Assembly (NCBI RefSeq): GCF_030269445.1
Contig: NZ_BSTJ01000004.1
Coordinates: forward strand, 372,001-436,000
Source of the DNA: Actinoallomurus iriomotensis
GTDB lineage: Bacteria > Actinomycetota > Actinomycetes > Streptosporangiales > Streptosporangiaceae
DNA: 64,000 nt
Reading direction: 5' to 3'
Within the stretch, counting starts at the first letter, position 1; each line of letters opens with the position of its first letter. Of the stretch, positions 8,067-17,299 are shown piece by piece. The notes beneath the pieces are model-generated. The model was not told where the DNA came from. It did not search any database and saw only the letters and a list, made by a program, of their open reading frames with translations. Position numbers and translations under genes: made by a program.

Positions 8067-9611
8067 TCAGCTTCTGCCCGCATGGGCGCCATCCGGGATC
8101 GTCGCCCCGGCATGCCCGGCGGGTCTGGTCCGGGGTGCGAACGTCAAGGTCAGGATGAGGCCGGTGAGGGCGATGCCGGCCGTGGCCAGCAGCGAGACGT
8201 CCAGGCCGTACGCGAAGGCGTCCCGGATCCTGCGCTCGAGCGAGAGCGAGCCAAGCCGATCGGCGATGGCCAGTCCGCTGAAGACGCTGTGGCGGATCTC
8301 CGGAGCGGCGCCGACCGGAAGGCCGGCGTGGCCCAGGCGCGCCTGATACGACGCGGCGAGCACGCTTCCCATGACGGCGCTGCCGAGCGGAGCGCAGGTC
8401 TTCTGGAACGTCTGGACCACCGCGGAGCCGATCCCGCTGCGCTCAACGGACAGTTCGGACAGCGCGACCGACGTCGTGGCGGTCAGGGCCAGCCCGACAC
8501 CCGCGCACAGCACCGCCATCCAGATCACGACGAACGCGGTGGCCGAGACGGCGCTGGTGACGGCGCCGATCCCAGCACCCACACCGGCCAGCACGAAGCC
8601 CAGCGCGATGGTGAGCCTCGCGCCGGCGGCCTTCGCGAGCGGGCCGGCGGGCAGGGCGCCGAGGACGAGGCCGATGACGAAGGGAAGCATCTTGAGGCCC
8701 GACTCCATGGCGTCGGCCCCCTGCACCGCCTGGAAGTACTGCGGCATGCTGAACAGCAGCCCCGCCACGCACAGCCCCGCCATCCCGCTCAGGCCGGCTC
8801 CCCAGGAGAACGCCCTGGACCGGAACAGCGCGGGATCGACCATCGGCATGCCGTCCCGGCCGCCGAGCCGCCGCTCCCAGGCGAAGAATCCGCCCAGTAT
8901 CGCGATGCCGCCAGCGGTCGTCGTCAGCGTGACGGCCGCACTCCAGCCGCGCTCACCCGCTTCGATCAGGCCGTACGTCAGCACCACGAGCCCGATGACC
9001 GACGAGATCATCCCGGTCAGGTCGAGGTCGGGACGCTTGGTGGCACGTGATTCCGGCACCAGGACGGTGCCGACGATCAGCCCGACGGCGACGACCGGAA
9101 CGTTGATCAGGAACACCCAGCCCCACCACAGGTGCGTCAGCATCCAGCCGCCGAGGATCGGTCCGGCCGGGAGGGCCAGGAAGTTGGCGACCTCGTACAC
9201 GCCCACCGCCGCACCCCGCTCACGGTCGTCGAACAGGACGGTCAGCGCCGACATCGCCATGACCGTGATGCCGGAGCCCGCGAACCCCATGAGCAACCGC
9301 GCGGTCAGGAAGATGCCCGGAGAGGGCGCGTAGGCGCACAGCACCGATCCGGCCCCGAAGGCCGCCAGTGACACGAGCATCACCTTCTTCCGGCCCCACC
9401 TGTCCCCGGCCAGGCCGGCCGGGAGCACACCGGCCGCGAGAGTCAGCAGGTAGCCGGACAGGAACCACTGCAGGCCCGACTCCGTGGCCGAGAGCGCCTT
9501 CGCCAGCTCCGGCAACGCCACCGACAGGACGGTGCCGTCCAGGGTCACCACCAGCACGCACAGGTTGACGGCGGCCAGGGCCCACCACTTGCGTCCACCG
9601 GCGCCAGTCAT
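8067..9611 (-). CDS. MFS drug efflux transporter (DHA2/EmrB-QacA type, 14 TM)
   Basis: The 514-aa integral membrane protein has the DHA2 motif LDGTVLSVALPELAKAL in TM1, GDRWGRKKVMLVS between TM2 and TM3, and about 14 hydrophobic segments. The family exports cationic and amphipathic drugs using the proton gradient. GAGG lies close upstream of the ATG, and a 24-bp inverted repeat lies 28 bp upstream. No regulator gene is adjacent, so that site's protein is encoded elsewhere. Confidence 0.9.
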   Translation of the reverse strand: MTGAGGRKWWALAAVNLCVLVVTLDGTVLSVALPELAKALSATESGLQWFLSGYLLTLAAGVLPAGLAGDRWGRKKVMLVSLAAFGAGSVLCAYAPSPGIFLTARLLMGFAGSGITVMAMSALTVLFDDRERGAAVGVYEVANFLALPAGPILGGWMLTHLWWGWVFLINVPVVAVGLIVGTVLVPESRATKRPDLDLTGMISSVIGLVVLTYGLIEAGERGWSAAVTLTTTAGGIAILGGFFAWERRLGGRDGMPMVDPALFRSRAFSWGAGLSGMAGLCVAGLLFSMPQYFQAVQGADAMESGLKMLPFVIGLVLGALPAGPLAKAAGARLTIALGFVLAGVGAGIGAVTSAVSATAFVVIWMAVLCAGVGLALTATTSVALSELSVERSGIGSAVVQTFQKTCAPLGSAVMGSVLAASYQARLGHAGLPVGAAPEIRHSVFSGLAIADRLGSLSLERRIRDAFAYGLDVSLLATAGIALTGLILTLTFAPRTRPAGHAGATIPDGAHAGRS

Positions 9612-9638
9612 GGAGGTTCCTCACTGTCGACGATCAGA

Positions 9639-9674
9639 GGTAACTACCAAAAGGAGGTTACCCCCAAAAGGGGG
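9639..9674. promoter_or_regulatory. Operator-like inverted repeats upstream of the MFS gene
   Basis: GGTAAC (9639-9644) and GTTACC (9657-9662) form an inverted repeat with a 12-base centre. It is followed directly by CCCCC-AAAA-GGGGG (9661-9674), a second perfect dyad. Both lie in the promoter of the MFS transporter and resemble a dimeric repressor site. The second dyad could instead be a small transcript hairpin. Confidence 0.5.
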
Positions 9675-9828
9675 AGACCGCCATGACGGCGGCCGGCTCC
9701 CCAACCTGGCGGACGATCGAGTCAGCGAAAGTTAACTGGCTGTTAATTCACGAGTGGATTGCCTCGGTAAGGGCTGTTGCCCCTACTGTCCGTCTAGGTA
9801 GAGTCGCGGCGGCTTTGAGGGGGAATGC

Positions 9829-11076
9829 ATGACCGACTGGAAGAGACGCAGCGTCGCACTGCTCGCGAGTACCGGCCTCGTAGCCACCGGCCTCGGCTAT
9901 TGGACCGCCGGCGAGGCCGACGCGGCGTTCGCGCCGCGGGCCGGGGCGATTTTCAATGACCCCGAGGGCACGCACAGTCAGCAGTACGCCATCATGCAGC
10001 AGATCGAGACCGATATCGCCGCCGCCCCGAAGGGGTCGGTCATCCGGGTCGCGGTCTACAGCATGGACCTGGACGAGGTCGCCAACGCCCTGATCGCCGC
10101 GCACAAACGCGGCGTTCACGTGAAGGTCCTCATGGACCAGCACGCGAAGAACAGCCTCTGGAACCGTCTCGTCGCCGAGCTCGGCAGCAAGGTCAGCACC
10201 AAGAGCGCGAGCAGTTACGCCGCCCTGTGCTACGGCGGGTGCATGGCGCACCATTATTCGGGCGGCAAGCCGGTTTCCTGGCTGCACACCAAGTTCTTTC
10301 TGTTCTCTGGCGGCGGCAAGCCGACCGTGACGCTGACCAGCGCGAACCCGACGGCGATCCAGGCCGAGGTGACCTGGAACAACAGCTACACCATTGTCGG
10401 CAACAGTGGCCTGTACGACGCCTACGTGAAGAACTTCACCGACATGTCGAAGGGCTCGGCGGGAACCCACAAGACGAACTACTACTGGACGTACGGCTCC
10501 AATCCCAAGGCGTACTACTGGCCGAAGGCGAGCGGCGCCAGTGACACGATCCTGGGCATGCTGAAGCTCGTCACCTGCTCGAAGACCTATGCCACCCAGG
10601 TCCGCATCGCGATGTACCAGTGGAGCGACAACCGGGTCGCGGTCGCGAAACAGCTGGCGAGCATGGCGTCGAAGGGATGCAAGGTCGCCGTCATCTATAC
10701 CAAGGACCAGGTCTCCTCGGGCGTCCGGTCGACGCTGGCCAAATCAAAGGTCGACGTACGGGACACGACTCAGGGTACGAACGCCGACGGCTACGCCTCG
10801 TACTACACGCACAACAAGTACCTGCTGATCAACGGCCGCTACGACGGCGTCAGCGGACGGCAGATCGTGATGACCGGCTCGGCGAATTACACGACCAACG
10901 CGCTTTACCACAACGACGAGACGGACATGAAGCTGACGAGTTCGAGCGCGTACGCGGCCTATCTGGGCAACTTCAACGACGAGATCGCCGCCCTCTCGGC
11001 CGCCACGGCGAAACAGCGCGCCCTGGGCGAGCTGCCCACGATCCCGATCGACCCGCTCCAGGCCGAAGACAGCTGA
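9829..11076 (+). CDS. Secreted phospholipase-D-fold protein
   Basis: The 415-aa precursor has a signal peptide: KRR, then VALLASTGLVATGLGYW, and a probable cleavage after ADA near residue 34. Two PLD half-sites follow: WLHTKFFLF with TLTSANPT (about residue 153) and YTHNKYLLI with VMTGSANYT (about residue 328). Both histidines and lysines of HxK are present, but the aspartate of HxKxxxxD is Ser in the first and Asn in the second. The family hydrolyses or transfers phosphodiesters; an extracellular role is likely. Cysteines are few and could form one or two disulfides. It is monocistronic. Confidence 0.85.
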   Translation: MTDWKRRSVALLASTGLVATGLGYWTAGEADAAFAPRAGAIFNDPEGTHSQQYAIMQQIETDIAAAPKGSVIRVAVYSMDLDEVANALIAAHKRGVHVKVLMDQHAKNSLWNRLVAELGSKVSTKSASSYAALCYGGCMAHHYSGGKPVSWLHTKFFLFSGGGKPTVTLTSANPTAIQAEVTWNNSYTIVGNSGLYDAYVKNFTDMSKGSAGTHKTNYYWTYGSNPKAYYWPKASGASDTILGMLKLVTCSKTYATQVRIAMYQWSDNRVAVAKQLASMASKGCKVAVIYTKDQVSSGVRSTLAKSKVDVRDTTQGTNADGYASYYTHNKYLLINGRYDGVSGRQIVMTGSANYTTNALYHNDETDMKLTSSSAYAAYLGNFNDEIAALSAATAKQRALGELPTIPIDPLQAEDS

Positions 11077-11148
11077 CGCACGGCCGCGCGGGCGGCCCGG
11101 AGGTGAGGACGCGGCGCACGCGCGACCGGCGCCGCCGAGACGCGACGC

Positions 11149-11154
11149 TAGGAT
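11149..11154 (+). promoter_or_regulatory. -10 element of a probable leaderless transcript
   Basis: TAGGAT lies seven bases before the GTG at 11162, with no Shine-Dalgarno sequence between. This is the spacing of leaderless actinobacterial genes, and it supports the reality of the short downstream gene. Confidence 0.5.
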
Positions 11155-11161
11155 TTAGAGC

Positions 11162-11362
11162 GTGCTCGAAGTCGATTCACAGCCGGAGACCGCCTCCATT
11201 CCCCCGGCGGGCGTGACCATCGCCGAGGTACTCACCAGACTCGCGGAGATCCAGCGGCACCTCCAGCTCATCGACCACAAGATCGACGTCTACCGAGGCC
11301 GGCTCGCCGCCGGCGACGCCGACCGACTCTGGGCGCCCACACACCAGCCGGACGCCCCCTGA
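11162..11362 (+). CDS. Small hypothetical protein, 66 aa
   Basis: This is a short acidic/basic protein with a predicted helix in its middle (IAEVLTRLAEIQRHLQLIDH), probably a coiled coil or amphipathic helix, flanked by disordered ends. I do not recognise a family. A TAGGAT -10 box seven bases upstream suggests leaderless expression. It lies between the secreted PLD-like gene and the convergent STAS gene. Codon third positions are GC-biased, which supports coding. Confidence 0.5.
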   Translation: MLEVDSQPETASIPPAGVTIAEVLTRLAEIQRHLQLIDHKIDVYRGRLAAGDADRLWAPTHQPDAP

Positions 11363-11394
11363 AGACGGACAGCGGGCGGATCAGCCGGAAAAAT

Positions 11395-11817
11395 TCATCC
11401 CGCCCCGGTGCGTACCGCCGGCGACCGGGTGCCCGGTGCGGTGCCGCACGGCGGGGACTCGGCGAGGGCGTCTTCGATGGTCGGGTGGACGGACAGCAGG
11501 CGGGTCAGCGTGGTGATGCGCAGGATGCGCAGGAGTGGGCCTTCGGGGCAGATCACGCGGAGCCGTCCTCCGCGCTGCCGGATCCACCGCTGGGCGCTCA
11601 CCAGGACGCGCAGGCCGCTGGCGTCGCAGAACTCCACCTTCGTCATGTCCAGGATGAGGTCGGCCGACCCGTCCTGGGAGTTGATGACCTCGATCAGGTG
11701 GTCCTGCAGCCAGGGCGCGGTGGCCAGGTCGATCTCGCCGGCCACCTCCAGCACCGGACATGGACCGGTGTGACGCGATGACGCCGAGAACAGCGGCGGA
11801 ATCTTGTCCGCGACCAT
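11395..11817 (-). CDS. STAS-domain anti-sigma factor antagonist
   Basis: The 140-aa protein has a full STAS domain: PVLEVAGEIDLATAPWLQDH, then LILDMTKVEFCDASGLRVLV. The serine in DASGL is the residue phosphorylated by anti-sigma kinases in SpoIIAA/RsbV-type antagonists. The last 25 residues are a non-conserved tail rich in Gly, Pro and Thr. No kinase or sigma gene is adjacent, so it is an orphan of a partner-switching system, probably cytosolic and linked to stress or development. Confidence 0.85.
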   Translation of the reverse strand: MVADKIPPLFSASSRHTGPCPVLEVAGEIDLATAPWLQDHLIEVINSQDGSADLILDMTKVEFCDASGLRVLVSAQRWIRQRGGRLRVICPEGPLLRILRITTLTRLLSVHPTIEDALAESPPCGTAPGTRSPAVRTGAG

Positions 11818-12191
11818 GAGGTTCCCCCTTCCTCGCCGATGCCGGTGGCTGCCTGCCCGGGCCGGTGCTCCGCGGTGGGGGAAAGTACCGCCGATGCGAT
11901 CGCGCAGGCGTTCCGGGGAAACACCGGCCGATCGTTGGCCCAGGATGCAATGTCAGGTGTGGATGATGTGCGAGCCGCGAGCCGGTCGGGCCTGCGGCGG
12001 TCTATCGCTCGATGACGTGGTGTCGAAACCACCGGCTCCCAACTGTCTATCGCTCCCATGGGCGAGTTGACAAGTCACGGAACACGACCCTTGTGAGTCA
12101 CAGGAAGGGCTGTGACCTGCGGTAACGCATGGGACAAGATTCTGCGGCGGCCCGAGGACCGCTCCCTCGCGCGGAGGCGTCGCGGGCCGCG
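11818..12191. other. 374-bp intergenic region with one hairpin
   Basis: No gene is visible. A perfect dyad GTCACAG-GAAGGG-CTGTGAC lies at 12097-12116, between the divergent STAS promoter side and the end of the crcB operon. It could be an operator or a transcript end for the crcB operon, but it lacks a U-tract. I see no fluoride-riboswitch sequence here. Confidence 0.4.
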
Positions 12192-12569
12192 TCAGTGGGC
12201 CCAGAGCGCTTCGGCGATGGCGGTGCCGGTGAAGGCCGCTCCCAGCCCCGCGACGACGCTGGCGATGACGTTGGCGGCGGCGAAGAACCTCGCGCCGGTC
12301 TCGGCCAGCCGCAGCGTCTCGTAGGAGAAGGTGGAGTAGGTGGTCAGGGCGCCGCACAGGCCGGTGCCGAGGAGCAGCTGCACGCCGGCCGGGGCCGCGT
12401 GGTACGTGACCGCGCCGGCCAGCAACCCCAGGATCAGAGAGCCGGCGACGTTGACGGTGAAGGTCCCCCAGGGGAAGAGGGCGTCGTGGCGGGTCTGGAC
12501 GGCCCGGTCGGCGAGGTAACGCAGAGGCGCCCCGGCCATGGCGCCGACGATCACGAGCAGCCAGTTCAC
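12192..12569 (-). CDS. crcB: Fluoride channel CrcB/Fluc
   Basis: The 125-aa protein with four TM helices matches one Fluc subunit. It has [16 protein letters not shown] at the start, [17 protein letters not shown] with the conserved Asn, and [16 protein letters not shown] with the FSTF-like phenylalanine box (here YSTFS). Fluc subunits form dual-topology dimers that export F-. The ATG overlaps the stop of the DUF190 gene. With the second crcB in this operon the channel is probably a heterodimer. Confidence 0.95.
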   Translation of the reverse strand: MNWLLVIVGAMAGAPLRYLADRAVQTRHDALFPWGTFTVNVAGSLILGLLAGAVTYHAAPAGVQLLLGTGLCGALTTYSTFSYETLRLAETGARFFAAANVIASVVAGLGAAFTGTAIAEALWAH

Positions 12570-12913
12570 CGCGGCTCCTCGCGCCCGGTGTAGCGCAGCA
12601 CCTCGACCTCGTCCAGTACCACCAGACCCTCGGTCACCAGTTCGTCCAGCTCGGGGAGGAAGTCCCGGATGCGCGGCTCGGCGTCGACGATGATGACGAC
12701 GATCGGCAGGTCCTCACTCAGCGACAGCAGCCGGCTGGTGTGGATCAGGGACGAGGCCCCGAAGCCCTCGCACCCCCGGATGACGGTCGCGCCGGCCAGG
12801 CCGGCCTTGTGCGCGCGGTGCACGATCTCGGTGAACAGGGGCTTGTGATGCCACTGGTCGCTCTCCCCGATGAAGATCGTCAGGCGTAGTGCCGAACCGT
12901 GAAGGCGTGTCAT
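12566..12913 (-). CDS. DUF190 family protein
   Basis: This 115-aa cytosolic protein resembles DUF190 (PII-like fold) members, which often sit between crcB genes. It reads [20 protein letters not shown], with [20 protein letters not shown] in the middle and a [13 protein letters not shown] end. A regulatory or nucleotide-sensing function is suspected for the family but not established. Four-base overlaps with both crcB genes show strict co-translation. Confidence 0.9.
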   Translation of the reverse strand: MTRLHGSALRLTIFIGESDQWHHKPLFTEIVHRAHKAGLAGATVIRGCEGFGASSLIHTSRLLSLSEDLPIVVIIVDAEPRIRDFLPELDELVTEGLVVLDEVEVLRYTGREEPR

Positions 12914-13392
12914 GACCGTCTCCTTGCGATCAGACGACGTGTGGTGGCCGCCGCCGCCCACACCGCGCCGAGTGCCACGACGAGGGTCAGCGCGAGGTAG
13001 CCGAGCGCGGTACGCGCGCGGCCGGCGTCGATGAGGTGAGAGATGTCGACGGCGTAGGTGGAGAAGGTGGTGAAACCGCCCAGGACGCCGGTGCCGACGA
13101 ACGGCCGTACCAGCCGGTGGACCGACCATCCGTCGGTGATGACCACCATGAACACGCCGATGATCGCGCAGCCGAGCGCGTTGATCCCCAGCGTGGTCCA
13201 CGGAAAGGTCCCCGGCGCGGTCGGCCAGATCAGCCCGGCGCCGTAGCGGGCGGCCGCGCCGAGCGCGCCGCCGGCCGCGACGACCGCCACCACGGGCGCC
13301 TGGCCGCGTGTCAGCTCATGTCGCCGCGCGCGCATCCTCAGGTCGATGTCAGGATCGATGGGCTCGTGGACCCGGTTGTCGGGTGCCGTCAT
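12910..13392 (-). CDS. crcB: Fluoride channel CrcB/Fluc, N-terminally extended
   Basis: The 160-aa protein has the Fluc core [29 protein letters not shown] and [17 protein letters not shown], with about four TM helices. Roughly 40 extra hydrophilic residues precede TM1. I chose the ATG at 13392, with GGGAG about ten bases upstream; a longer frame to 13473 lacks a ribosome site. It is the first gene of the crcB-DUF190-crcB operon. No fluoride riboswitch was recognised in its leader. Confidence 0.9.
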   Translation of the reverse strand: MTAPDNRVHEPIDPDIDLRMRARRHELTRGQAPVVAVVAAGGALGAAARYGAGLIWPTAPGTFPWTTLGINALGCAIIGVFMVVITDGWSVHRLVRPFVGTGVLGGFTTFSTYAVDISHLIDAGRARTALGYLALTLVVALGAVWAAAATTRRLIARRRS

Positions 13393-13646
13393 GCGTACCG
13401 ATCTCCCTACTCGCGAGACGCCCACGTGAGTGCGCGGGCGTGTGCTGTCACAAGCAGGGACCGTTGGCGACACGAGTGCCGCGGTTCGGGTACGGCAGGC
13501 CCCACCGCCGCGCGGGGGCCACTCGGCCCCGCAGGTTCAGGATACCGGCACTCGCTCCCGACGCATGATCGCCACCGCCTCGTCGGCCTCTGGACACGGC
13601 CCACGGCGCGGCGGCATCCTGGAGCGCGCGCCGAGGGAGAACCGCG

Positions 13647-14852
13647 ATGAGCCCATCCGAGCACGACATGCTCGCTTCACCGGCCTTCCCGATGGAGCGG
13701 ACCTGCCCGTTCGCTCCACCGGCCGAATATCGGCGGATGCGCGCCGACGGGCCGCTCGTCCGTGCCGTGCTTCCCAACGGCGCGCCGGTCTGGGCGGTCA
13801 CCCGGCACGCCGAGGCGCGGCAGATCCTCAGCGACCCGCGGATCAGCTCGGACACCGGACGGCCCGAACGCCCGCGGGGGCCCGACGACGATCGGCCCGA
13901 CGAGGGCTTCTTCATCGACATGGACCCGCCCGAGCACAGCCGGTACCGGCGGTTGCTGATCTCGGAGCTGGGCGCCCGCCCGGTGGCCGCCATGCGGCCG
14001 CGCGTCCAGCGCATCGTCGACGCGGCGATCGACACCATGCTGGAGGCCGGGCCGTCCGCCGACCTCGTCGAGTCGTTCGCGCGCCCCGTCCCGGCGCGCG
14101 TGGTCTGCGAGCTGCTCGGCGTCCCGGTCGCCGATCATGAGTTCTTCGAGTCACGGCTCCGGATGCTGAGCGTGATGAGCATCGACCCGAGAGCGCCCCA
14201 GGCGTCCCGTGACCTGCGCGGCTACCTGGGCGAGCTGATCCGCCGCGCCGAGCACGCGCCACACGACGGCCTCATCGGGCGGCTGGCCGGCCGGCACCTG
14301 CCCACCGGGGAGCTGACCGCCGACGCGCTGATCAACATCGGGTTCCTGCTGCTGCTCGCGGGCTACGAGTCGCCGGCGAACATGATCTCGCTGGGCGTGG
14401 TGACGCTCCTGGAGCACCCGGCGCAGCTCGCGGCGTTGCGCGCCGATCCGGGCCTGCTGCCGGGTGCGACCGAGGAACTGCTGCGCTTCCACTCGGTGCA
14501 GGACTGGGTCAGCTTCGACCGGGCGGCGGCGGACGACCTCGACATCGGCGGGGTGCGGATCCGCGCCGGCGACCGGCTGACGGTGCTGGCCGCCTCCGCC
14601 AACCGGGACGAGCGGGCGTTCGAGAACCCCGACGAGTTCGACGTCCACCGGTCCGCGCACCACCATCTCGCCTTCGGCCACGGGGTGCACCAGTGCGTCG
14701 GCCACAACCTGGCCCGCGCCGTGCTGGAGATCGCCTACGGCACCCTGCTGGCCCGGATGCCGACACTGCGCCTGGCGGCCGGGCTCGACGCGCTGCCCTT
14801 CGCCTACGACTCCGGCCTGTTCGGGCTGCACGCCATGCCCGTCACCTGGTGA
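13647..14852 (+). CDS. Cytochrome P450 (bacterial CYP, class I)
   Basis: At 401 aa it has normal length. The heme loop FGHGVHQCVGHNLAR places the ligand at about Cys350. The ExxR of helix K is EELLR, and helix C has HSRYRRLL. The helix I oxygen-activation site reads LAGYESPANM, so Ser replaces the usual Thr after the acid. It is probably a tailoring hydroxylase using external ferredoxin; no ferredoxin gene is nearby. It marks the left border of the biosynthetic region and converges on the AKR/P450 pair. Confidence 0.9.
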   Translation: MSPSEHDMLASPAFPMERTCPFAPPAEYRRMRADGPLVRAVLPNGAPVWAVTRHAEARQILSDPRISSDTGRPERPRGPDDDRPDEGFFIDMDPPEHSRYRRLLISELGARPVAAMRPRVQRIVDAAIDTMLEAGPSADLVESFARPVPARVVCELLGVPVADHEFFESRLRMLSVMSIDPRAPQASRDLRGYLGELIRRAEHAPHDGLIGRLAGRHLPTGELTADALINIGFLLLLAGYESPANMISLGVVTLLEHPAQLAALRADPGLLPGATEELLRFHSVQDWVSFDRAAADDLDIGGVRIRAGDRLTVLAASANRDERAFENPDEFDVHRSAHHHLAFGHGVHQCVGHNLARAVLEIAYGTLLARMPTLRLAAGLDALPFAYDSGLFGLHAMPVTW

Positions 14853-14855
14853 GCG

Positions 14856-15809
14856 TCAGCCGAGCGGCACCAGCGCGGTGATCTCGGCCAGTTCCTCGGC
14901 GGTCGGCGCCCAGTCGCCGGCGGCCACATTGGCCCGTACCTGGTCCGGGTGGGTCGCACCGGCGATCACCGAACCGCAGCCGGGCAGCGCGGCCAGCGCG
15001 CCGATGGCCACGTCCAGGAGCGACCGGCCGTGCTTCTCCGCCCAGGACGTCAGCGCCTCCACCCGGTCCAGCCGCTCCGGCGTGATGAGCTGGGAGCGCT
15101 CGGCGAGCCGGCTTCCGGCCGGGGGCTCCTGCCCGCGTCGCACCTTGCCCGTCAGCAGCCCGTGGGCCAGCGGGAAGTACGGCAGCACGCCGACCCCGTA
15201 GTGCAGGGCCGCCGGGACCACCTCGCGCTCGGCGTTCCGGTCCAGCAGCGACCAGTGGTTCTGCGCCGACACGAACGACGCGCGGCCTCGCGCGCGGGCG
15301 ACGTGCGCGGCCTCGGCGATCTGCCAGCCGCTGAGGTTGGAGCTGCCGATGTAGCGCACCTTGCCCTCGCGCACCAGCTCGGTCAGCGCGTCGAGGGTCT
15401 CCTCGATCGGAGTGACGCCGTCGGGAAAGTGGTACTGGTAGAGGTCGATGTGGTCGGTGCGCAGCCGGCTCAGCGACCCCTCCACCGCCCGCCGGATGTA
15501 CGACCGGCCGCCGAGCGCTCCGTGCGCCTCGCCCTGCCCGTAGTCGGGGCGTTTCCCGCGGCTGCCGAACTTGGTGGCCAGCACGACCTTGTCGCGCCGG
15601 CCGGCCAGCACCTCGCCGAGGAGTTCCTCGGAGGCGCCCGGCGACGCGCCGTACGACTCGGCGGTGTCGAAGAGCGTGACCCCCTCGTCGATCGCCGCGT
15701 CCACCACCTCCCGGGTACGGGTGACGTCGATGCGCGCACCGATGTTGTTGCAGCCCAGCCCGACCACCGACACCCGAAGGCCCGAGTCGCCCAAGGTCCT
15801 GTAGCGCAT
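14856..15809 (-). CDS. Aldo/keto reductase
   Basis: The 317-aa (beta/alpha)8 enzyme has NNIGARIDVTRTREVVDAAI with LFDTAESYG (catalytic Asp and Tyr), KVVLATKFG (Lys) and LYQYHFPD (His). NADPH-dependent carbonyl reduction is expected. GGGAGG before the ATG and an 8-bp gap from the upstream P450 gene show a two-gene operon. In this cluster it may reduce a sugar keto group or the polyketide; the sequence does not decide. Confidence 0.9.
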   Translation of the reverse strand: MRYRTLGDSGLRVSVVGLGCNNIGARIDVTRTREVVDAAIDEGVTLFDTAESYGASPGASEELLGEVLAGRRDKVVLATKFGSRGKRPDYGQGEAHGALGGRSYIRRAVEGSLSRLRTDHIDLYQYHFPDGVTPIEETLDALTELVREGKVRYIGSSNLSGWQIAEAAHVARARGRASFVSAQNHWSLLDRNAEREVVPAALHYGVGVLPYFPLAHGLLTGKVRRGQEPPAGSRLAERSQLITPERLDRVEALTSWAEKHGRSLLDVAIGALAALPGCGSVIAGATHPDQVRANVAAGDWAPTAEELAEITALVPLG

Positions 15810-15817
15810 GATCCTCC

Positions 15818-17035
15818 CTATCCCTCGGCCGGTACGGCGCCCCAGGCGACCGGCAGCCGGTCCACTCCGTACACCGCCATACGTTCGCGGGTCGGCACCT
15901 CGGCCGCCGGAACGGCCAGGCGCAGGTCCGCGAAGCGCTCGAAGAGCGCGGTCAGCGCGATGCGGAGCTCGGCGCGCGCGAGATGCTGCCCGAGACACTG
16001 GTGGATACCATGCCCGAACGCCAGGTGCCCGGTCGCGGAGCGTGCCACGTCCAGCGTGTCCGGGTCGGGAAAGCGTCCCGGATCCCGGTTCGCCACCGGC
16101 AGCGCCAGCACCACCGTCTCACCCGCCGCGATGACATGGCCGCCGATCTCGACGTCGACCAGCGCGGTGCGCCGTACGTCGAACTGCAGGATCGACAGGT
16201 AGCGCAGCAGTTCCTCGACCGCCGGCTCGGCGAGTCCGGGGTCCGCGGTCAGCCGGGCCCGCTCGGCCGGTTCGGTCAGCAGCACGAACGTCCCGAGCGC
16301 GAGCATGCTCGACGTGGGCAGGTGGCCGGTGGCCAGCAGCACCATCCCGAGGTTGGTGAGCTCGTCGTCGCTGAGGTCGCCGGTCGCCACGGCGTGCGCC
16401 AGCAGCCCGTCCTCCGGCGTGGTGGACCGGCCGCGCAGGCGGGTGAGGAGGCCGCGCACCGTTCCGGTGATCGACAGGACGGCCTCGACCGCCCGCTCGG
16501 GGGTCGATTCCAGGTCGTTCATCACCGCGGTCGCCGCCTGGATCGCGTGCCGGTCCTCCGGCGGTACGCCCAGCAGCTCGCAGATCACCAGCGCCGGAAC
16601 CGGCACGGCGAACGCGGCGACGAGGTCGGCGGGCGACCCGCCGTCCGCCATGCGGTCGAGCGCCTCCGCGGTGTACCGCCGGATCGCGGGCGTCAGCTCG
16701 GCGACGCGCCGGGGCCCGAAGTGGCGGCTCAGCAGGCGGCGGTACCGGGTGTGCTCGGGCGGGTCCATGTGCGGGAAGATGCCCGGCTCCGCCGGAGTCG
16801 GCCGCTCGTGCGCGCGCTCGTTCCCGACCGGCTGGTGCAGCAGCTCGCGCCGGGTGCTGAAGCGCGGGTCCGCCAGGATGGCCCGGGTGACGCCGTAGCC
16901 GGTGGCCACCCAGCCGACGTGACCGTCGGGGTAGGCCAGCCGGCTGAGCGAGGCTCGTCTCCGCAGCTCCACGGGGGGATCGAAGGGGGTCGGGCGGTCG
17001 GTCTCCAACGGCTGCGCCATCCGACCGTCGCTCAT
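15818..17035 (-). CDS. Cytochrome P450 with atypical helix I
   Basis: The protein is 405 aa from the ATG at 17035 (GGGAGG upstream; frame open to 17128). The heme motif FGHGIHQCLGQHLAR gives Cys347; EELLR is helix K and HTRYRRLL helix C. Helix I reads ATGHLPTSSM where AGHETT is usual, so both the acid and the adjacent Thr of the proton relay are displaced. Such changes occur in P450s that use substrate-assisted activation or do unusual chemistry; I infer, without proof, a non-standard tailoring step. It is co-transcribed with the AKR gene. Confidence 0.9.
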   Translation of the reverse strand: MSDGRMAQPLETDRPTPFDPPVELRRRASLSRLAYPDGHVGWVATGYGVTRAILADPRFSTRRELLHQPVGNERAHERPTPAEPGIFPHMDPPEHTRYRRLLSRHFGPRRVAELTPAIRRYTAEALDRMADGGSPADLVAAFAVPVPALVICELLGVPPEDRHAIQAATAVMNDLESTPERAVEAVLSITGTVRGLLTRLRGRSTTPEDGLLAHAVATGDLSDDELTNLGMVLLATGHLPTSSMLALGTFVLLTEPAERARLTADPGLAEPAVEELLRYLSILQFDVRRTALVDVEIGGHVIAAGETVVLALPVANRDPGRFPDPDTLDVARSATGHLAFGHGIHQCLGQHLARAELRIALTALFERFADLRLAVPAAEVPTRERMAVYGVDRLPVAWGAVPAEG

Positions 17036-17118
17036 CCGGCAACCTCCCGCCTGGGCGCCGGGTCGCCCCGGCACGCCGATGATCACAGCGCGAAGATTAT
17101 GCATGAGAAATCGCAAAA

Positions 17119-17207
17119 ATGACACCACTAGTCATTTCTGGACTGCCCGATTAGCATCGGCGCTGACCGAACGGACACGTCCGTCAACGCGCAGGGTGCG
17201 CAATTGC
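17119..17207. promoter_or_regulatory. Divergent promoter region with three dyads
   Basis: The 264-bp gap between the P450/AKR operon and the FAD-oxygenase operon is AT-richer than its flanks. It holds ATGAC-N7-GTCAT (17119-17135), ACGGAC-AC-GTCCGT (17171-17184) and the palindrome GCAATTGC (17200-17207). Any of these could bind a cluster regulator controlling both operons. Confidence 0.4.
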
Positions 17208-17299
17208 TGCCGGTCTGTGATTGGCACGCCGACGACCCTTCACACCGTCTCCGACGAATCTTCCAGCAGTCTCATTGTTTATTTCCAGCAGAGGTGTTA

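Noticed and set aside
13393-13500. Possible fluoride riboswitch upstream of the crcB operon
   Set aside because: I looked for the conserved crcB-motif elements on the minus strand and found none that fit.
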